From contig DCVA01000030.1 of assembly GCA_002327925.1 (NCBI GenBank), positions 1 to 49,384 on the forward strand: a DNA stretch of 49,384 nucleotides. Reading direction: 5' to 3'. Origin of the DNA: Anaerolineales bacterium UBA2200 (GTDB lineage Bacteria > Chloroflexota > Anaerolineae > UBA2200). Position numbers and translations under genes: made by a program. The stretch's first letter is position 1; the number at the start of each line of letters is the position of its first letter. Positions 14,155 to 22,535 of this stretch are shown here, piece after piece. A model generated the notes under the pieces. That model made no database searches. It saw only the letters and a list, made by a program, of their open reading frames with translations, and was not told the DNA's origin.

Positions 14155-15516
14155 ATGGCACGGATTCTGTGCGTCAACCCCTGGATCATCGATTTTACGG
14201 CTTACAACCAGTGGATTGAACCCCTCGGGCTGTTGAGTGTTGCTGGAGCGCTGCGCGCCGTCGGACACGACATAACGCTGCTAGATTGTCTCGACCGTTT
14301 TCACCCCGATGCGCTGGCGCCTCGCGCTCCTGAAGACCGCTTCGGTTGCGGGCATTTCTCCAAGGTTGAGGTCACCAAGCCGGCCGTCCTGTCGCACGTG
14401 AGGCGTCGTTACGGGCGCTACGGCTTGCCTGTTGGGCTGGTGGAGCGGGAACTGCTCCAGATGAGGCGGCCTGACGCGGTTCTTGTGACCTGCATGATGA
14501 CCTACTGGTACCCCGGGGCATTCGAGGCGATCCAGTTGGTCAGAGGGCTCTGGCCCGGCGTACCTGTTGCCCTCGGAGGTGTATACGCCAACCTGTGTTG
14601 TGACCATGCACGCCTTCACTCGGGCGCGGACGCGGTTCTGACAGGGCCGGGGGAGGACTCTGCACGACGCTGGGTCGAAAGCATAACTGGCGATCCTGGC
14701 AATCGGTCGTCTCCTCGGGAGAATCCGAGGCCTGCACACGACCTGCGGCGCGCCCAGGGCTATGTTGCCCTGTTGACTGGCCGGGGTTGCCCCTTCCACT
14801 GCCCGTATTGCGCAGCTCAGGTACTCAACCCGGGTGGCTTCGCCCCTCGTTCGGTCGAAGAGGTAGTCGATGAGATAACCTGGTGCGTCGAGGGACTGGG
14901 TGTAGCCGATATCGCCTTCTATGACGATGCATTGCTGATCGATGCCGAATCCCACATCTCGCCTATCCTGAATGCTGTCATCCGTCGCGGTCTGCGAGTG
15001 CGATTCCACACGCCCAACGGGTTGCACGCGCGGTTTGTCGATGATAGGCTGGCGGTGCAGATGAGGCGGGCTGGGTTCGTGACCATGCGACTCGGGCTCG
15101 AGACAGCAGACGACAGGCTGAGTCTAGAGGACGGGAACAAGGTAGATTGCGACGAATTCGGGCGAGCAGTGCGATCTTTGAAGGCCGCAGGATTCACTGT
15201 CAGGGATCTGGCGGCCTACGTGCTCGTGGGCAGGCCACCTCGCTTTGGACAAACGGCTGGTTCTGACCTAGATGCCGTGCGCCGTACCGTGGCCTTTGCC
15301 CATCGTCAGGGGGTGCAGGTCCGAGCTGCCGAGTTCTCACCGGTTCCGGGTACTCTGGAGTGGCAACGTGCAGTCAGCAGAGGCTGCATCGCGTCCGATG
15401 CGGACCCTCTCCTGCACAACAAGGCGCTGTACCCCTGCGGAGAACGCAATGCGATCGAGCAGCTGAAGCGGGAAATCCGTGATGGCAACCGGGCCCTGCT
15501 GAGGCGGGAAGAGTAG
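14155..15516 (+). CDS. B12-binding-domain radical SAM protein
   Basis: A 453-residue radical SAM enzyme. The N-terminal third has the cobalamin-binding-like Rossmann pattern (LGLLSVAGALRAVGHDITLLD, then VPVALGGVYANL). The [4Fe-4S] cysteines are Cys212, Cys216 and Cys219 in RGCPFHCPYC. FYDDALL and TMRLGLETADD are later conserved segments of the barrel. The classical DxHxxG cobalamin-binding motif is not evident, so B12 use is uncertain. Relatives include methyltransferases and other C-C bond-forming enzymes; the substrate is unknown. ATG 14155 has no ribosome binding site and lies 8 nt after a TATAAT box, consistent with a leaderless message. Confidence 0.85.
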   Translation: MARILCVNPWIIDFTAYNQWIEPLGLLSVAGALRAVGHDITLLDCLDRFHPDALAPRAPEDRFGCGHFSKVEVTKPAVLSHVRRRYGRYGLPVGLVERELLQMRRPDAVLVTCMMTYWYPGAFEAIQLVRGLWPGVPVALGGVYANLCCDHARLHSGADAVLTGPGEDSARRWVESITGDPGNRSSPRENPRPAHDLRRAQGYVALLTGRGCPFHCPYCAAQVLNPGGFAPRSVEEVVDEITWCVEGLGVADIAFYDDALLIDAESHISPILNAVIRRGLRVRFHTPNGLHARFVDDRLAVQMRRAGFVTMRLGLETADDRLSLEDGNKVDCDEFGRAVRSLKAAGFTVRDLAAYVLVGRPPRFGQTAGSDLDAVRRTVAFAHRQGVQVRAAEFSPVPGTLEWQRAVSRGCIASDADPLLHNKALYPCGERNAIEQLKREIRDGNRALLRREE

Positions 15517-15632
15517 ACCGTGGCCCAACAGTGCCCGCCAGACTGGGGGTCAGAAGCCGCGTCAACTGGACGGGCGATTGCCGGAGACCGGCAACGACAA
15601 CGAGGGAGAACGCGGCGGACAATCGCCCACCA

Positions 15633-15669
15633 TGGTGGCGGGATTCCTGCGCGTGGGATCCCGCCACCA
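15633..15669. terminator. Strong hairpin between convergent genes
   Basis: A perfect 12-bp inverted repeat, TGGTGGCGGGAT (15633-15644) and ATCCCGCCACCA (15658-15669), with a 13-nt loop. It lies between the radical SAM gene and the foldase gene. There is no T-run, but position and stability suit a shared transcription stop. Confidence 0.5.
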
Positions 15670-15679
15670 CGATGGATGG

Positions 15680-16705
15680 CTAGGAAGTTGCGGTTGGCGT
15701 TGGCTCTGGATTGGCGAAAATCACCAGCGTCTCGATGTTCGCCTTGCTGTACTCCTCATCAAACCAGGAGCCAAAGTTCTCTTGCTGCACGTCAGCCAGG
15801 AGGTCTTCCGAGAGTGCGTGAAGGCCCTTCTCCAGCACCTGGATGATGTGGTAGCCAAAATCGGTCTTGACCAGCTCGCTCGTCTCCCCGACGGAGAGGC
15901 CGAAGGCAGCATCCTCGAACTCGGTCACCATTACACCCCTTGGAAACCAGCCAAGGTCTCCACCCGACTCGGCCGAGCCAGTGTCGGTGGAGTACTCCTT
16001 GGCCAGGTCAGCGAACGCGGTGCCTCCCTGAAGCTTCTTGAGTACCTCCTGGCCGATCTCCTCAGTGTCCACCAGAATGTGCTGGGCGTGGACCTGCTCC
16101 GCCTCGGTCGGACCTCCGTGCGAAACCAGCAATTTCTGGTAGCAGAGGTAGGTTTTTATCTGCTCTCCAAAGTCCTGCGGGTCGCTGCCCATAGACGTGA
16201 GGAATGCATCCCAGTCGGCATACTGACCGCTGGCGAGTACCTCCGCCTCTATGCTGGCTCGTTCGGCTTCGATGTCAGCATCCGTCACAACGATCCCCTC
16301 GGCAGCCGCTAGCTGGCGTATGAGCTGGTCCTGCACCATTTGGTCCAGAATTTGGTCCTGGAAGCCGGGGATGAGCTCCTGATTTCCAACGTCATTCCAG
16401 TCGACGCCGTAAGACATGGTGACGACCTGTAGTTGGCGCTTCATTACGTCCAGAAAACTGCTGGTGCTGATCTCCTCACCGTTTACACGAGCCACGACTG
16501 GCTCTTGGGGTTTTATGACATGTTCCAAGGCTACATCGATTCCGCCAGCCGGTACCGAGGTGGGCGACAAAGCCAGGTCGGCGGTTGGCGCGGCGGTTGG
16601 CTCAGGAGTAGCGGTCGCGGTCGGAGTGGCACTCTGGCCAGAGCAACCAGCCAACAGCGACAAACCGAAAAGTAACAGGGTAACACAGGCGAAACTCTTC
16701 CTCAT
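15680..16705 (-). CDS. Peptidyl-prolyl isomerase lipoprotein (PrsA/SurA-like parvulin)
   Basis: A 341-residue exported foldase. A lipoprotein signal ends in LLAGC21, followed by a Thr/Pro/Ala-rich linker (about 25-50). A SurA-N-type helical domain follows (VARVNGEEISTSSFLDVMKRQL onward), then one parvulin domain (VHAQHILVDTEEIGQEVLKKL, GGDLGWFPRG, FGYHIIQVLEK). It should catalyse cis-trans proline isomerisation and help fold secreted proteins on the outer face of the membrane. The tail PEPTPTATS is again low-complexity. ATG 16705 lies in a TTGAACGCCAATG context with GGAGG upstream, and a promoter lies 107 bp further out. Confidence 0.92.
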   Translation of the reverse strand: MRKSFACVTLLLFGLSLLAGCSGQSATPTATATPEPTAAPTADLALSPTSVPAGGIDVALEHVIKPQEPVVARVNGEEISTSSFLDVMKRQLQVVTMSYGVDWNDVGNQELIPGFQDQILDQMVQDQLIRQLAAAEGIVVTDADIEAERASIEAEVLASGQYADWDAFLTSMGSDPQDFGEQIKTYLCYQKLLVSHGGPTEAEQVHAQHILVDTEEIGQEVLKKLQGGTAFADLAKEYSTDTGSAESGGDLGWFPRGVMVTEFEDAAFGLSVGETSELVKTDFGYHIIQVLEKGLHALSEDLLADVQQENFGSWFDEEYSKANIETLVIFANPEPTPTATS

Positions 16706-17085
16706 TGGCGTTCAACCTCCATCGGGTTACTGACAAACAGCAAGCGTCCAGTGCCTGCAAGTGAGCTCTGGACGCCAGATCAACCATGCTCAGACAGTGT
16801 CGATGCCGGCGATTGTACAACGATTTCGTGAGGAAGGCAAACCCCAGCATCTCCGATCGCGCCTTTGAGCCGCGAAGCCCGAGGTCCGGCGCCATCCGGG
16901 CGCCCCGGACGAACAGTAATAACTCGACCGAATCCAAACGCCTTGACCTCCGTCTTCTATGGTGAGTTCTGCCAATCGGGCTGGCACTGTGTGTTTGGTG
17001 CGTGAGTGGCAGCAGAGTGCGAGCATGCTGCGAGAAGGGCCGGATGGCCCGCGGGGCTGAGCGAACCAGGGTGAGGAGGAAATCC
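16706..17085. other. Divergent intergenic region
   Basis: 380 bp between the foldase and LysM genes. It holds the foldase promoter (16812-16840) and the GAGGAGG ribosome binding site of the LysM gene. I found no good promoter for the LysM gene and no convincing small gene. Confidence 0.5.
16812..16840 (-). promoter_or_regulatory. Promoter of the foldase gene
   Basis: On the minus strand: TTGCCT (16840-16835), 17 bp, TACAAT (16817-16812). It leaves a leader of about 100 nt. Confidence 0.55.
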
Positions 17086-17739
17086 ATGAACCGGAGACTG
17101 CGTGTGCTGCTGATGACGTTGTTGGTTGTGACCACCTTTCTCATGATCATTGAGGGGGTGGCGGCTGATTCTTCCTACATTGTGAAGGCGGGCGACACTC
17201 TCTTCGCCATCGGCCGCCGCTTTGGCGTGAACCCGTACGCCATAGCCAGCTACAATCACCTGGCCAATCCGAACCTTATCTACGTCGGCCAGAGGCTGAT
17301 TATACCTGGCTGTGGGTTCCCGCAACCGTCGGGGCACCCTGTGCCAGCTCCGGCGCCCAGCCAGCCGACCGCTCCTGCGCCCGTGATCCCATCGTCTCCG
17401 GCCGCCTGGCCTACTGCTCTGTGCTGGGATGGGAGCTATTCCTACTCCCTGGACATCCGGGCCACGTGCTTTGCCCACGGAGGGGTGCAGGTGTGGATGA
17501 ACGGGGCAGGTTGGTACTATGTGCCCAAGTATTTCGAGGCCCCGGCTCCGGCTGTTCCACCTCCTGTCGCCAGCTGCGAGTGCTCCAGCAATCTCTTCGA
17601 TTGTGAGGACTTTGCCTCGCCATGGGTAGCGCAGGCATGTTTTGAGCACTGTCGTGCTGTGGTGGGGCGGGACGTGCACTGGCTCGACCGAGATGGGGAC
17701 GGCCTGGCTTGCGAGCTGACCACTTCGCCCGCCAACTAG
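17086..17739 (+). CDS. Secreted LysM / DUF3761 / excalibur-domain protein
   Basis: A 217-residue exported protein. A signal peptide or anchor (about 1-27) is followed by one LysM domain (30-74: YIVKAGDTLFAIGRRFGVNP to GQRLIIP), which binds peptidoglycan or chitin-like glycans. After a Pro/Ala linker comes a DUF3761-like segment with paired cysteines (ALCWDGSYSYS, ATCFAHGGVQVWM). The C-terminus is an excalibur-type Ca-binding motif (FDCEDFASPWVAQACFEHC, DRDGDGLACE). It is likely to be a cell-wall-bound protein; no catalytic domain is visible. Start is ATG 17086 with GAGGAGG upstream, rejecting the longer frame from 17002. Confidence 0.82.
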   Translation: MNRRLRVLLMTLLVVTTFLMIIEGVAADSSYIVKAGDTLFAIGRRFGVNPYAIASYNHLANPNLIYVGQRLIIPGCGFPQPSGHPVPAPAPSQPTAPAPVIPSSPAAWPTALCWDGSYSYSLDIRATCFAHGGVQVWMNGAGWYYVPKYFEAPAPAVPPPVASCECSSNLFDCEDFASPWVAQACFEHCRAVVGRDVHWLDRDGDGLACELTTSPAN

Positions 17740-17830
17740 GCCGACTCCGGACCTTCAGGCAGGCGACAGGGGCGCCGGGCCGCAGCGGACGAATGGTGAG
17801 TCCGTGGTGCCAGCTTGACGCCCAGAGGCC

Positions 17831-17859
17831 TTGACCCTGTCAGGCGCCTGACCTATAAT
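17831..17859 (+). promoter_or_regulatory. Promoter of the zinc-ribbon gene with a palindrome in its spacer
   Basis: TTGACC (17831-17836), 17 bp, TATAAT (17854-17859). The spacer contains the perfect 14-bp palindrome GTCAGGCGCCTGAC (17839-17852), a candidate operator between the two polymerase contacts. Confidence 0.7.
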
Positions 17860-17897
17860 GGCGTGCACGAATTCGGAGTCCCCATGGAGGTGAACAG

Positions 17898-18644
17898 ATG
17901 GCAGTGCCGAGCCGAATGCCACGATACGACGTCCGAAACGACGGGGTAGGTCCGTACGCGGTCTTCTATTGCGACGCCTGTGACCGTGAGTTTCGAAGTC
18001 AACCCGAGTTGGTGGCGACCGTGGCCAAGGATATTGGCCGCGAGGCCGTGGGTGGCCTCCTGCGCAAGGTGCCCCTGTTCGGGAGCGCGATAGCCAACAA
18101 CGTCACGGGTCAGGATCCGCGCTACGTGACGAGTCTGACCCCACAGCAGTTGGACAAGGCCTGGGGTCAAGTCCAGGATCGCTTCCGCGAATGTCCCACG
18201 TGCAGACGCATCGTGTGCGTGTCGGACTTTGACGAGCAAAGCGGCTTCTGCACGGATGACAGCCCGCGTCGCGGCGAGATCGCGGAGGCTCAAGCCGAAC
18301 AGGCAGGCAGCATGCTCAAGGGCTTTGCCAGCGCTCTTGGTTTGGGCGAGACCATCAAGCAAGCGGGTGCGGCGATGAAGCAGGCACAGGCCGCTGCTGC
18401 GCGCTGCCCGGTGGACGGCACCCTGGCGGCAGCCGGCACCAAGTTCTGCCCTGAGTGCGGCGCAGCCATGGTTCAGCCGAGCGCGGACGCCTGTCCCAAG
18501 TGCGGAAAGCCGACCCTTGGCGCCAAGTTTTGTCCCGAGTGCGGCGCCAAGATTGAGCGAAAGCTGGCCGGAGTCTGCCCTTCCTGTGGAGCTGATACGA
18601 AGGGCGCCAAATTCTGCCCCGAGTGCGGTGCAAAGCAGGGCTAG
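17898..18644 (+). CDS. Multi-zinc-ribbon protein
   Basis: A 248-residue protein with no membrane segment. The N-terminal half has CDAC and CPTC pairs (FYCDACDREF, RECPTCRRIVC) in a domain I cannot name. After an Ala/Gln-rich helical linker come three double-ribbon units, each ending in KFCPECGA; the first unit has a degenerate leading knuckle (CPVDG). The repeats are also similar at DNA level, so they are recent duplications. It probably acts as a zinc-binding scaffold or nucleic-acid/protein adaptor. Start is ATG 17898 with GGAGGTGA and a consensus promoter, suggesting strong expression. A terminator follows. Confidence 0.8.
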   Translation: MAVPSRMPRYDVRNDGVGPYAVFYCDACDREFRSQPELVATVAKDIGREAVGGLLRKVPLFGSAIANNVTGQDPRYVTSLTPQQLDKAWGQVQDRFRECPTCRRIVCVSDFDEQSGFCTDDSPRRGEIAEAQAEQAGSMLKGFASALGLGETIKQAGAAMKQAQAAAARCPVDGTLAAAGTKFCPECGAAMVQPSADACPKCGKPTLGAKFCPECGAKIERKLAGVCPSCGADTKGAKFCPECGAKQG

Positions 18645-18674
18645 TCGGAAAGTCGTCTCATAGTTGAGGTGAGG

Positions 18675-18707
18675 GTGCGGGCATTCAGTTGCCCGCACTC
18701 CTTTTTT
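18675..18707 (+). terminator. Rho-independent terminator of the zinc-ribbon gene
   Basis: GTGCGGGCA (18675-18683), 6-nt loop, TGCCCGCAC (18690-18698), then TC-C-TTTTTT to 18707. Confidence 0.9.
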
Positions 18708-18733
18708 GCGTCTTCCTCATTCCCAGCCCGGCC

Positions 18734-20563
18734 TCAGGGAGCGCTTTCGCTCTCCAGGAGTTGCTGGCTGCACAACTGCCGGTACAGGCCACCGAGTGCC
18801 ATCAACTCCTCGTGTCGCCCTCGTTCTACGATCCGACCCTGGTGGACGACGCAAATCTGATCCGCGTGCAGCACAGTACTTAGACGGTGTGCGATCACCA
18901 CGGCAGTTCGATCATGGAGCAGATTGCGCAGGGCAGCTTGGATCAGGCTCTCGGTCACCGTGTCGACGCTCGAAGTTGCCTCGTCCAGGATCAGGACACG
19001 CGGATCGGCCAGCACTGCCCGCGCGATACACAGGAGCTGGCGCTGGCCCAGTGACAGGTTGGCCGACCCCTCAAGAACGCGAGTGTTGTAACCCTGAGGC
19101 AGGGCAGAGACGAAATCGTGGGCATTGGCCAGCCGAGTGGCCGCCACGACCTCCTCATCGGAGGCGTCGGGGTGCCCGAAACGCACATTGTCGGCCACCG
19201 TGCCGGTGAACAGGAAGGGTTCCTGCGGGACCAGGCCTATCTGCCGCCGCAGCGATCGCTGGGTGACAGAGCGCACATCGTGACCGTCGATGAGCACGGC
19301 GCCGTCGGTCGGTTCGTATAGCCGGGCGATCAGATTGGCGATGGTGGTCTTGCCTGCACCGGTGGGTCCGACCAGAGCAACGGTCTGACCCGGATCGATT
19401 ATCAGGTCCACTCCCTGCAGAACAGGTGGACCGTCGCGGTAGGCAAACGATACGTTTCGGAGCTCGATGCGCCCCTCTATGGCGGGCATCTGTTCGGCAT
19501 CGGCGGCGTCAACCACGTCCGGTTTCCAGTCGAGCAGGTGCAGCACGCGCTCTCCGCCCGCCATGGCCGCTTGCATGGTGGCGTAGACCTGGCTGAGCTC
19601 ACGGATGGGGTCAAAGAAGCGTGATACGTAGGCCAGGAAAGCCACGACAACGCCGAGGGTGAGCTCACCCCGCAACACTGCCTGCCCCCCGAACCAGAGC
19701 ACCACGCAGGTGGCGGCCATTCCCAGCAGCTCTACGGCAGGAAGGAATGCGTAGGAGAGCGAGAGGGCGCCGATGAGTGCGTCGCGATTCTCACGGTTGA
19801 CCTCCTCAAATCGCTCTCGACTGGCGTTCTCCTGGGCAAAGGCCTGGATCACTCGCATTCCGGACAGGTTCTCGGCCAGATCACCGACGACCGCTGCGAT
19901 GCGTACTCTGGTGTACCGGAAGGCCACCTGCGCCCGCCGTGCAAACACAAGCGTGGCCAGAGCCATCAGTGGGAGAACGCAGAAGGTCAAGAGGGCCAGG
20001 CGAGGGCTCATGGAGAGCATGACGGCGATAGTGCCGATCAGCATCGCCGAGTCACCAAGCAGGGTCACCAGTCCCTGCGACAACAACTCGTTGATCACCG
20101 ACACGTCATGAATGACACGCGACAGAGTCACGCCGACGATGTGCGTATCGTGGTAGCCGAGCGAAAGCTCCTGCAGGTGATGGACAAGGAGGGATCGCAG
20201 GTCAGCCAGGACACGCTGTCCCACCCAGGAGAGAAGGTAATGCTGCACGGCAGAGCAGGCGCAGACCAGCACGAGAACAACCGTGAGCAGCGCGCCAGAG
20301 CGCAGCAGGCCCGTCGTATCGCCCGTGGCGATGTTTTCGTCAATCGCCACCTTGATGATGTACGGAGCCATCAGGGTGAGGGCTGCCGAGAGCAGCATCA
20401 GCGCAACGGATGCAGCCATGTGAAGCCGGTAGGGCACAAGGTACCCCATCAATCGCGATACGATTCTCGGGTCGAAGGGACGCCCGTCGACGCTCTCCCC
20501 GAAGCTTTCGATGGCCTGCCGGGGACCCAGGCCGCCCGAGGCACCGCCGATAGAGAAGCTCAT
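18734..20563 (-). CDS. ABC exporter half-transporter, canonical NBD subunit
   Basis: A 609-residue type-IV ABC exporter half: six membrane helices (about 40-340) then one NBD. Walker A GPTGAGKTT is at about 398, Walker B LILDEATSSVD at about 525 with the catalytic Glu present, and the H-switch is IAHRLS. Its signature motif is changed to LSLGQ (about 503). The start ATG 20563 overlaps the stop of the upstream half-transporter (ATGA), so the two are translated together and very likely form a heterodimer. Export of a drug, lipid or peptide is typical; the substrate is unknown. Confidence 0.92.
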   Translation of the reverse strand: MSFSIGGASGGLGPRQAIESFGESVDGRPFDPRIVSRLMGYLVPYRLHMAASVALMLLSAALTLMAPYIIKVAIDENIATGDTTGLLRSGALLTVVLVLVCACSAVQHYLLSWVGQRVLADLRSLLVHHLQELSLGYHDTHIVGVTLSRVIHDVSVINELLSQGLVTLLGDSAMLIGTIAVMLSMSPRLALLTFCVLPLMALATLVFARRAQVAFRYTRVRIAAVVGDLAENLSGMRVIQAFAQENASRERFEEVNRENRDALIGALSLSYAFLPAVELLGMAATCVVLWFGGQAVLRGELTLGVVVAFLAYVSRFFDPIRELSQVYATMQAAMAGGERVLHLLDWKPDVVDAADAEQMPAIEGRIELRNVSFAYRDGPPVLQGVDLIIDPGQTVALVGPTGAGKTTIANLIARLYEPTDGAVLIDGHDVRSVTQRSLRRQIGLVPQEPFLFTGTVADNVRFGHPDASDEEVVAATRLANAHDFVSALPQGYNTRVLEGSANLSLGQRQLLCIARAVLADPRVLILDEATSSVDTVTESLIQAALRNLLHDRTAVVIAHRLSTVLHADQICVVHQGRIVERGRHEELMALGGLYRQLCSQQLLESESAP

Positions 20564-22392
20564 TCTTCCTGGCCGTCCTCGCCCGTGGTTCCGGCAGCTC
20601 GGCCTGATACGCCGGGCCCGGGAACTTCTGGACGTAGCTGTCGGGTGTAGAGCTCTGCGTACGATCCGGAGGTGCGGATCAGCTCGTTGTGCGTTCCACA
20701 CGCAACGAGACGCCCTCGCTCCAGAAGCAGGATGCAGTCGGCTGTGCGGAGTGTGCTTAACCGCTGGGCAATTACGAATGACGTTCGGCCCTGCATCAGC
20801 CGCTGCAAGGCAATCTGGATCAGGTGCTCTGTGTCGGAGTCGACGCTGCTTGTGGCATCGTCCAGAATAAGAATGCGTGGATCTTTCAGCAGGGCGCGGG
20901 CGATGGCAAGACGCTGCCTCTGCCCTCCGGAAAGGGTCACTCCTCGCTCACCGACCCGTGTGTCATAGCCATCTGGCATTTCGCGAATGAACTCGGCGGC
21001 TTGCGCTGCCACGGCTGCGGCCTCTATCTCCTGTTGCGATGCGCCGGGTCGGCCGAAGGCGATGTTCTCCCGCACCGTTGAGGCGAACAGCACAGTCTCC
21101 TGCAGCACTATGCCGATCTGGTCCCGCAACGTGCTGAGGGACACGCCGCGAATGTCCTGTCCATCGATGAGAATCCGTCCGGCCGTCGGGTCATAGAACC
21201 GGGGGATCAGGTTGATGACAGTGGACTTGCCCGAGCCCGTCGCGCCCAGCAGAGCTACGACCTGTCCGGGGCGAGCCTCGAAACTCACGTCCTCCAGAAC
21301 CCGCATGCGGCCGAAGTAAGCGAACGAAACGTGCTCGAAACGAACCTGTCCCTCAATGCGCGGCAGATGTCTTGCATCAGGCGCCTCACTGACATCGGAC
21401 ACAGTGTCCAGGATTTCGAACACGCGCTGGCCTGACGCGCTTGCAAGGGCGAGAGCCGGAACGATCATGCCCAGGCGGCGTACCGGCTGGATGAGTTGTG
21501 AGAGATAGGTCGAGAAGGCCACCAGCTCACCGAGTGTAAGGCGGTCATGAATCACCAGATAGCCGCCGAACACGATGACAAATACGGCACCCATGCTGGC
21601 GATCCAGTCGAGCAGAGGACCATTGACCGCGTTCAATCGAACCGAGCGTTCGGAAAGCGCGAACCAGCACTCGTTCTCGCGCTCGAATCGCTCCGCCTCA
21701 CGCATCTCCTGGGCAAACGCCTTGACGATTCGGGCTCCGCGCAGGTTCTGCTCGAGGCGGGTAGTCAGGACGGCGAGCTGTGCCTGTATCGCGAGTGACA
21801 GGGGTCGGAGTCGGCGGCCAAAGTACAGGGCGCGCCAGCCGAGCAGGGGCACAACACACAGGCTCAGCAAGGCGAGGCTCGGATTCATCCAGATCAACAC
21901 GGCAGTCGTTCCCAGCACCAGCAGCCCGCCATCGATAAGCCGAAGGAAGGCGCGGCCGGTCACGAAGCGGATGCGATCAACATCCTCGATGGCGCGCGAA
22001 AGGATCTCACCTGTCTCGGCGCGGTCGTGGTAGGAGAAGGACAGAGTGGAAAGCTGCCGGTGAAGCGCGTTGCGCAGGTCGTAGGCCACGCTCTGGGAGG
22101 CCACCTCCATCCAATGCCCGTGGGCAAAGGTGAGCACTCCCTTCAAGAAGGCAACCATAATCAGCGAGAGGACGGAGAGCCCGAGCAGATGCTGGTCCTT
22201 CTGCCCGATGCCGCGATCCACGATCCAGCGGATGAACTGCGGCGCGAGGATGGCGATGACATTGGTGGCGACGAGGGCAAGACAGGCACCAACCACCTGA
22301 CGGCGGTAAGGTCGCAGGTACGTCAAAGACCGCAAAAGGCTGCGCGTGCTGGCCGACTCGCGCAGCCTCGCGGCGGATGCTTCATCAACCAT
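20560..22392 (-). CDS. ABC exporter half-transporter, degenerate NBD subunit
   Basis: A 610-residue partner subunit with the same layout (helices about 25-320, NBD from about 350). Walker A GATGSGKST (about 382) and signature LSGGQRQR are intact. The Walker B glutamate is Asp (LILDDATSSVD, about 510) and the H-switch histidine is Gln (IAQRLS, about 539). This is the pattern of the degenerate nucleotide site in heterodimeric exporters such as TM287/288 and BmrCD. ATG 22392 lacks an obvious ribosome binding site. A promoter lies 34 bp upstream. Confidence 0.92.
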   Translation of the reverse strand: MVDEASAARLRESASTRSLLRSLTYLRPYRRQVVGACLALVATNVIAILAPQFIRWIVDRGIGQKDQHLLGLSVLSLIMVAFLKGVLTFAHGHWMEVASQSVAYDLRNALHRQLSTLSFSYHDRAETGEILSRAIEDVDRIRFVTGRAFLRLIDGGLLVLGTTAVLIWMNPSLALLSLCVVPLLGWRALYFGRRLRPLSLAIQAQLAVLTTRLEQNLRGARIVKAFAQEMREAERFERENECWFALSERSVRLNAVNGPLLDWIASMGAVFVIVFGGYLVIHDRLTLGELVAFSTYLSQLIQPVRRLGMIVPALALASASGQRVFEILDTVSDVSEAPDARHLPRIEGQVRFEHVSFAYFGRMRVLEDVSFEARPGQVVALLGATGSGKSTVINLIPRFYDPTAGRILIDGQDIRGVSLSTLRDQIGIVLQETVLFASTVRENIAFGRPGASQQEIEAAAVAAQAAEFIREMPDGYDTRVGERGVTLSGGQRQRLAIARALLKDPRILILDDATSSVDSDTEHLIQIALQRLMQGRTSFVIAQRLSTLRTADCILLLERGRLVACGTHNELIRTSGSYAELYTRQLRPEVPGPGVSGRAAGTTGEDGQEE

Positions 22393-22425
22393 GGAGGTCT
22401 GATCTCATAGGGTGTCCTGACCTAC

Positions 22426-22455
22426 AGTATAGCCCAGCCAGCGCGGCAGAACCAA
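22426..22455 (-). promoter_or_regulatory. Promoter of the ABC exporter operon
   Basis: On the minus strand: TTGGTT (22455-22450), 18 bp, TATACT (22431-22426). Confidence 0.5.
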
Positions 22456-22479
22456 GTCGATTAACCACTCCATTTGCGC

Positions 22480-22508
22480 TTGCCTGCTGCGCAGAGCCGG
22501 CCTACAAT
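22480..22508 (+). promoter_or_regulatory. Promoter of the CDGSH-protein gene
   Basis: TTGCCT (22480-22485), 17 bp, TACAAT (22503-22508). Transcription near 22515 excludes the in-frame starts further upstream. Confidence 0.55.
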
Positions 22509-22535
22509 CGAATGAACATCAGCGGAGGGACAACT

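Noticed and set aside
16540..16640. Tandem DNA repeat in the foldase gene
   Set aside because: It simply encodes the Pro/Thr/Ala linker after the lipoprotein signal; irregular, not a true array.
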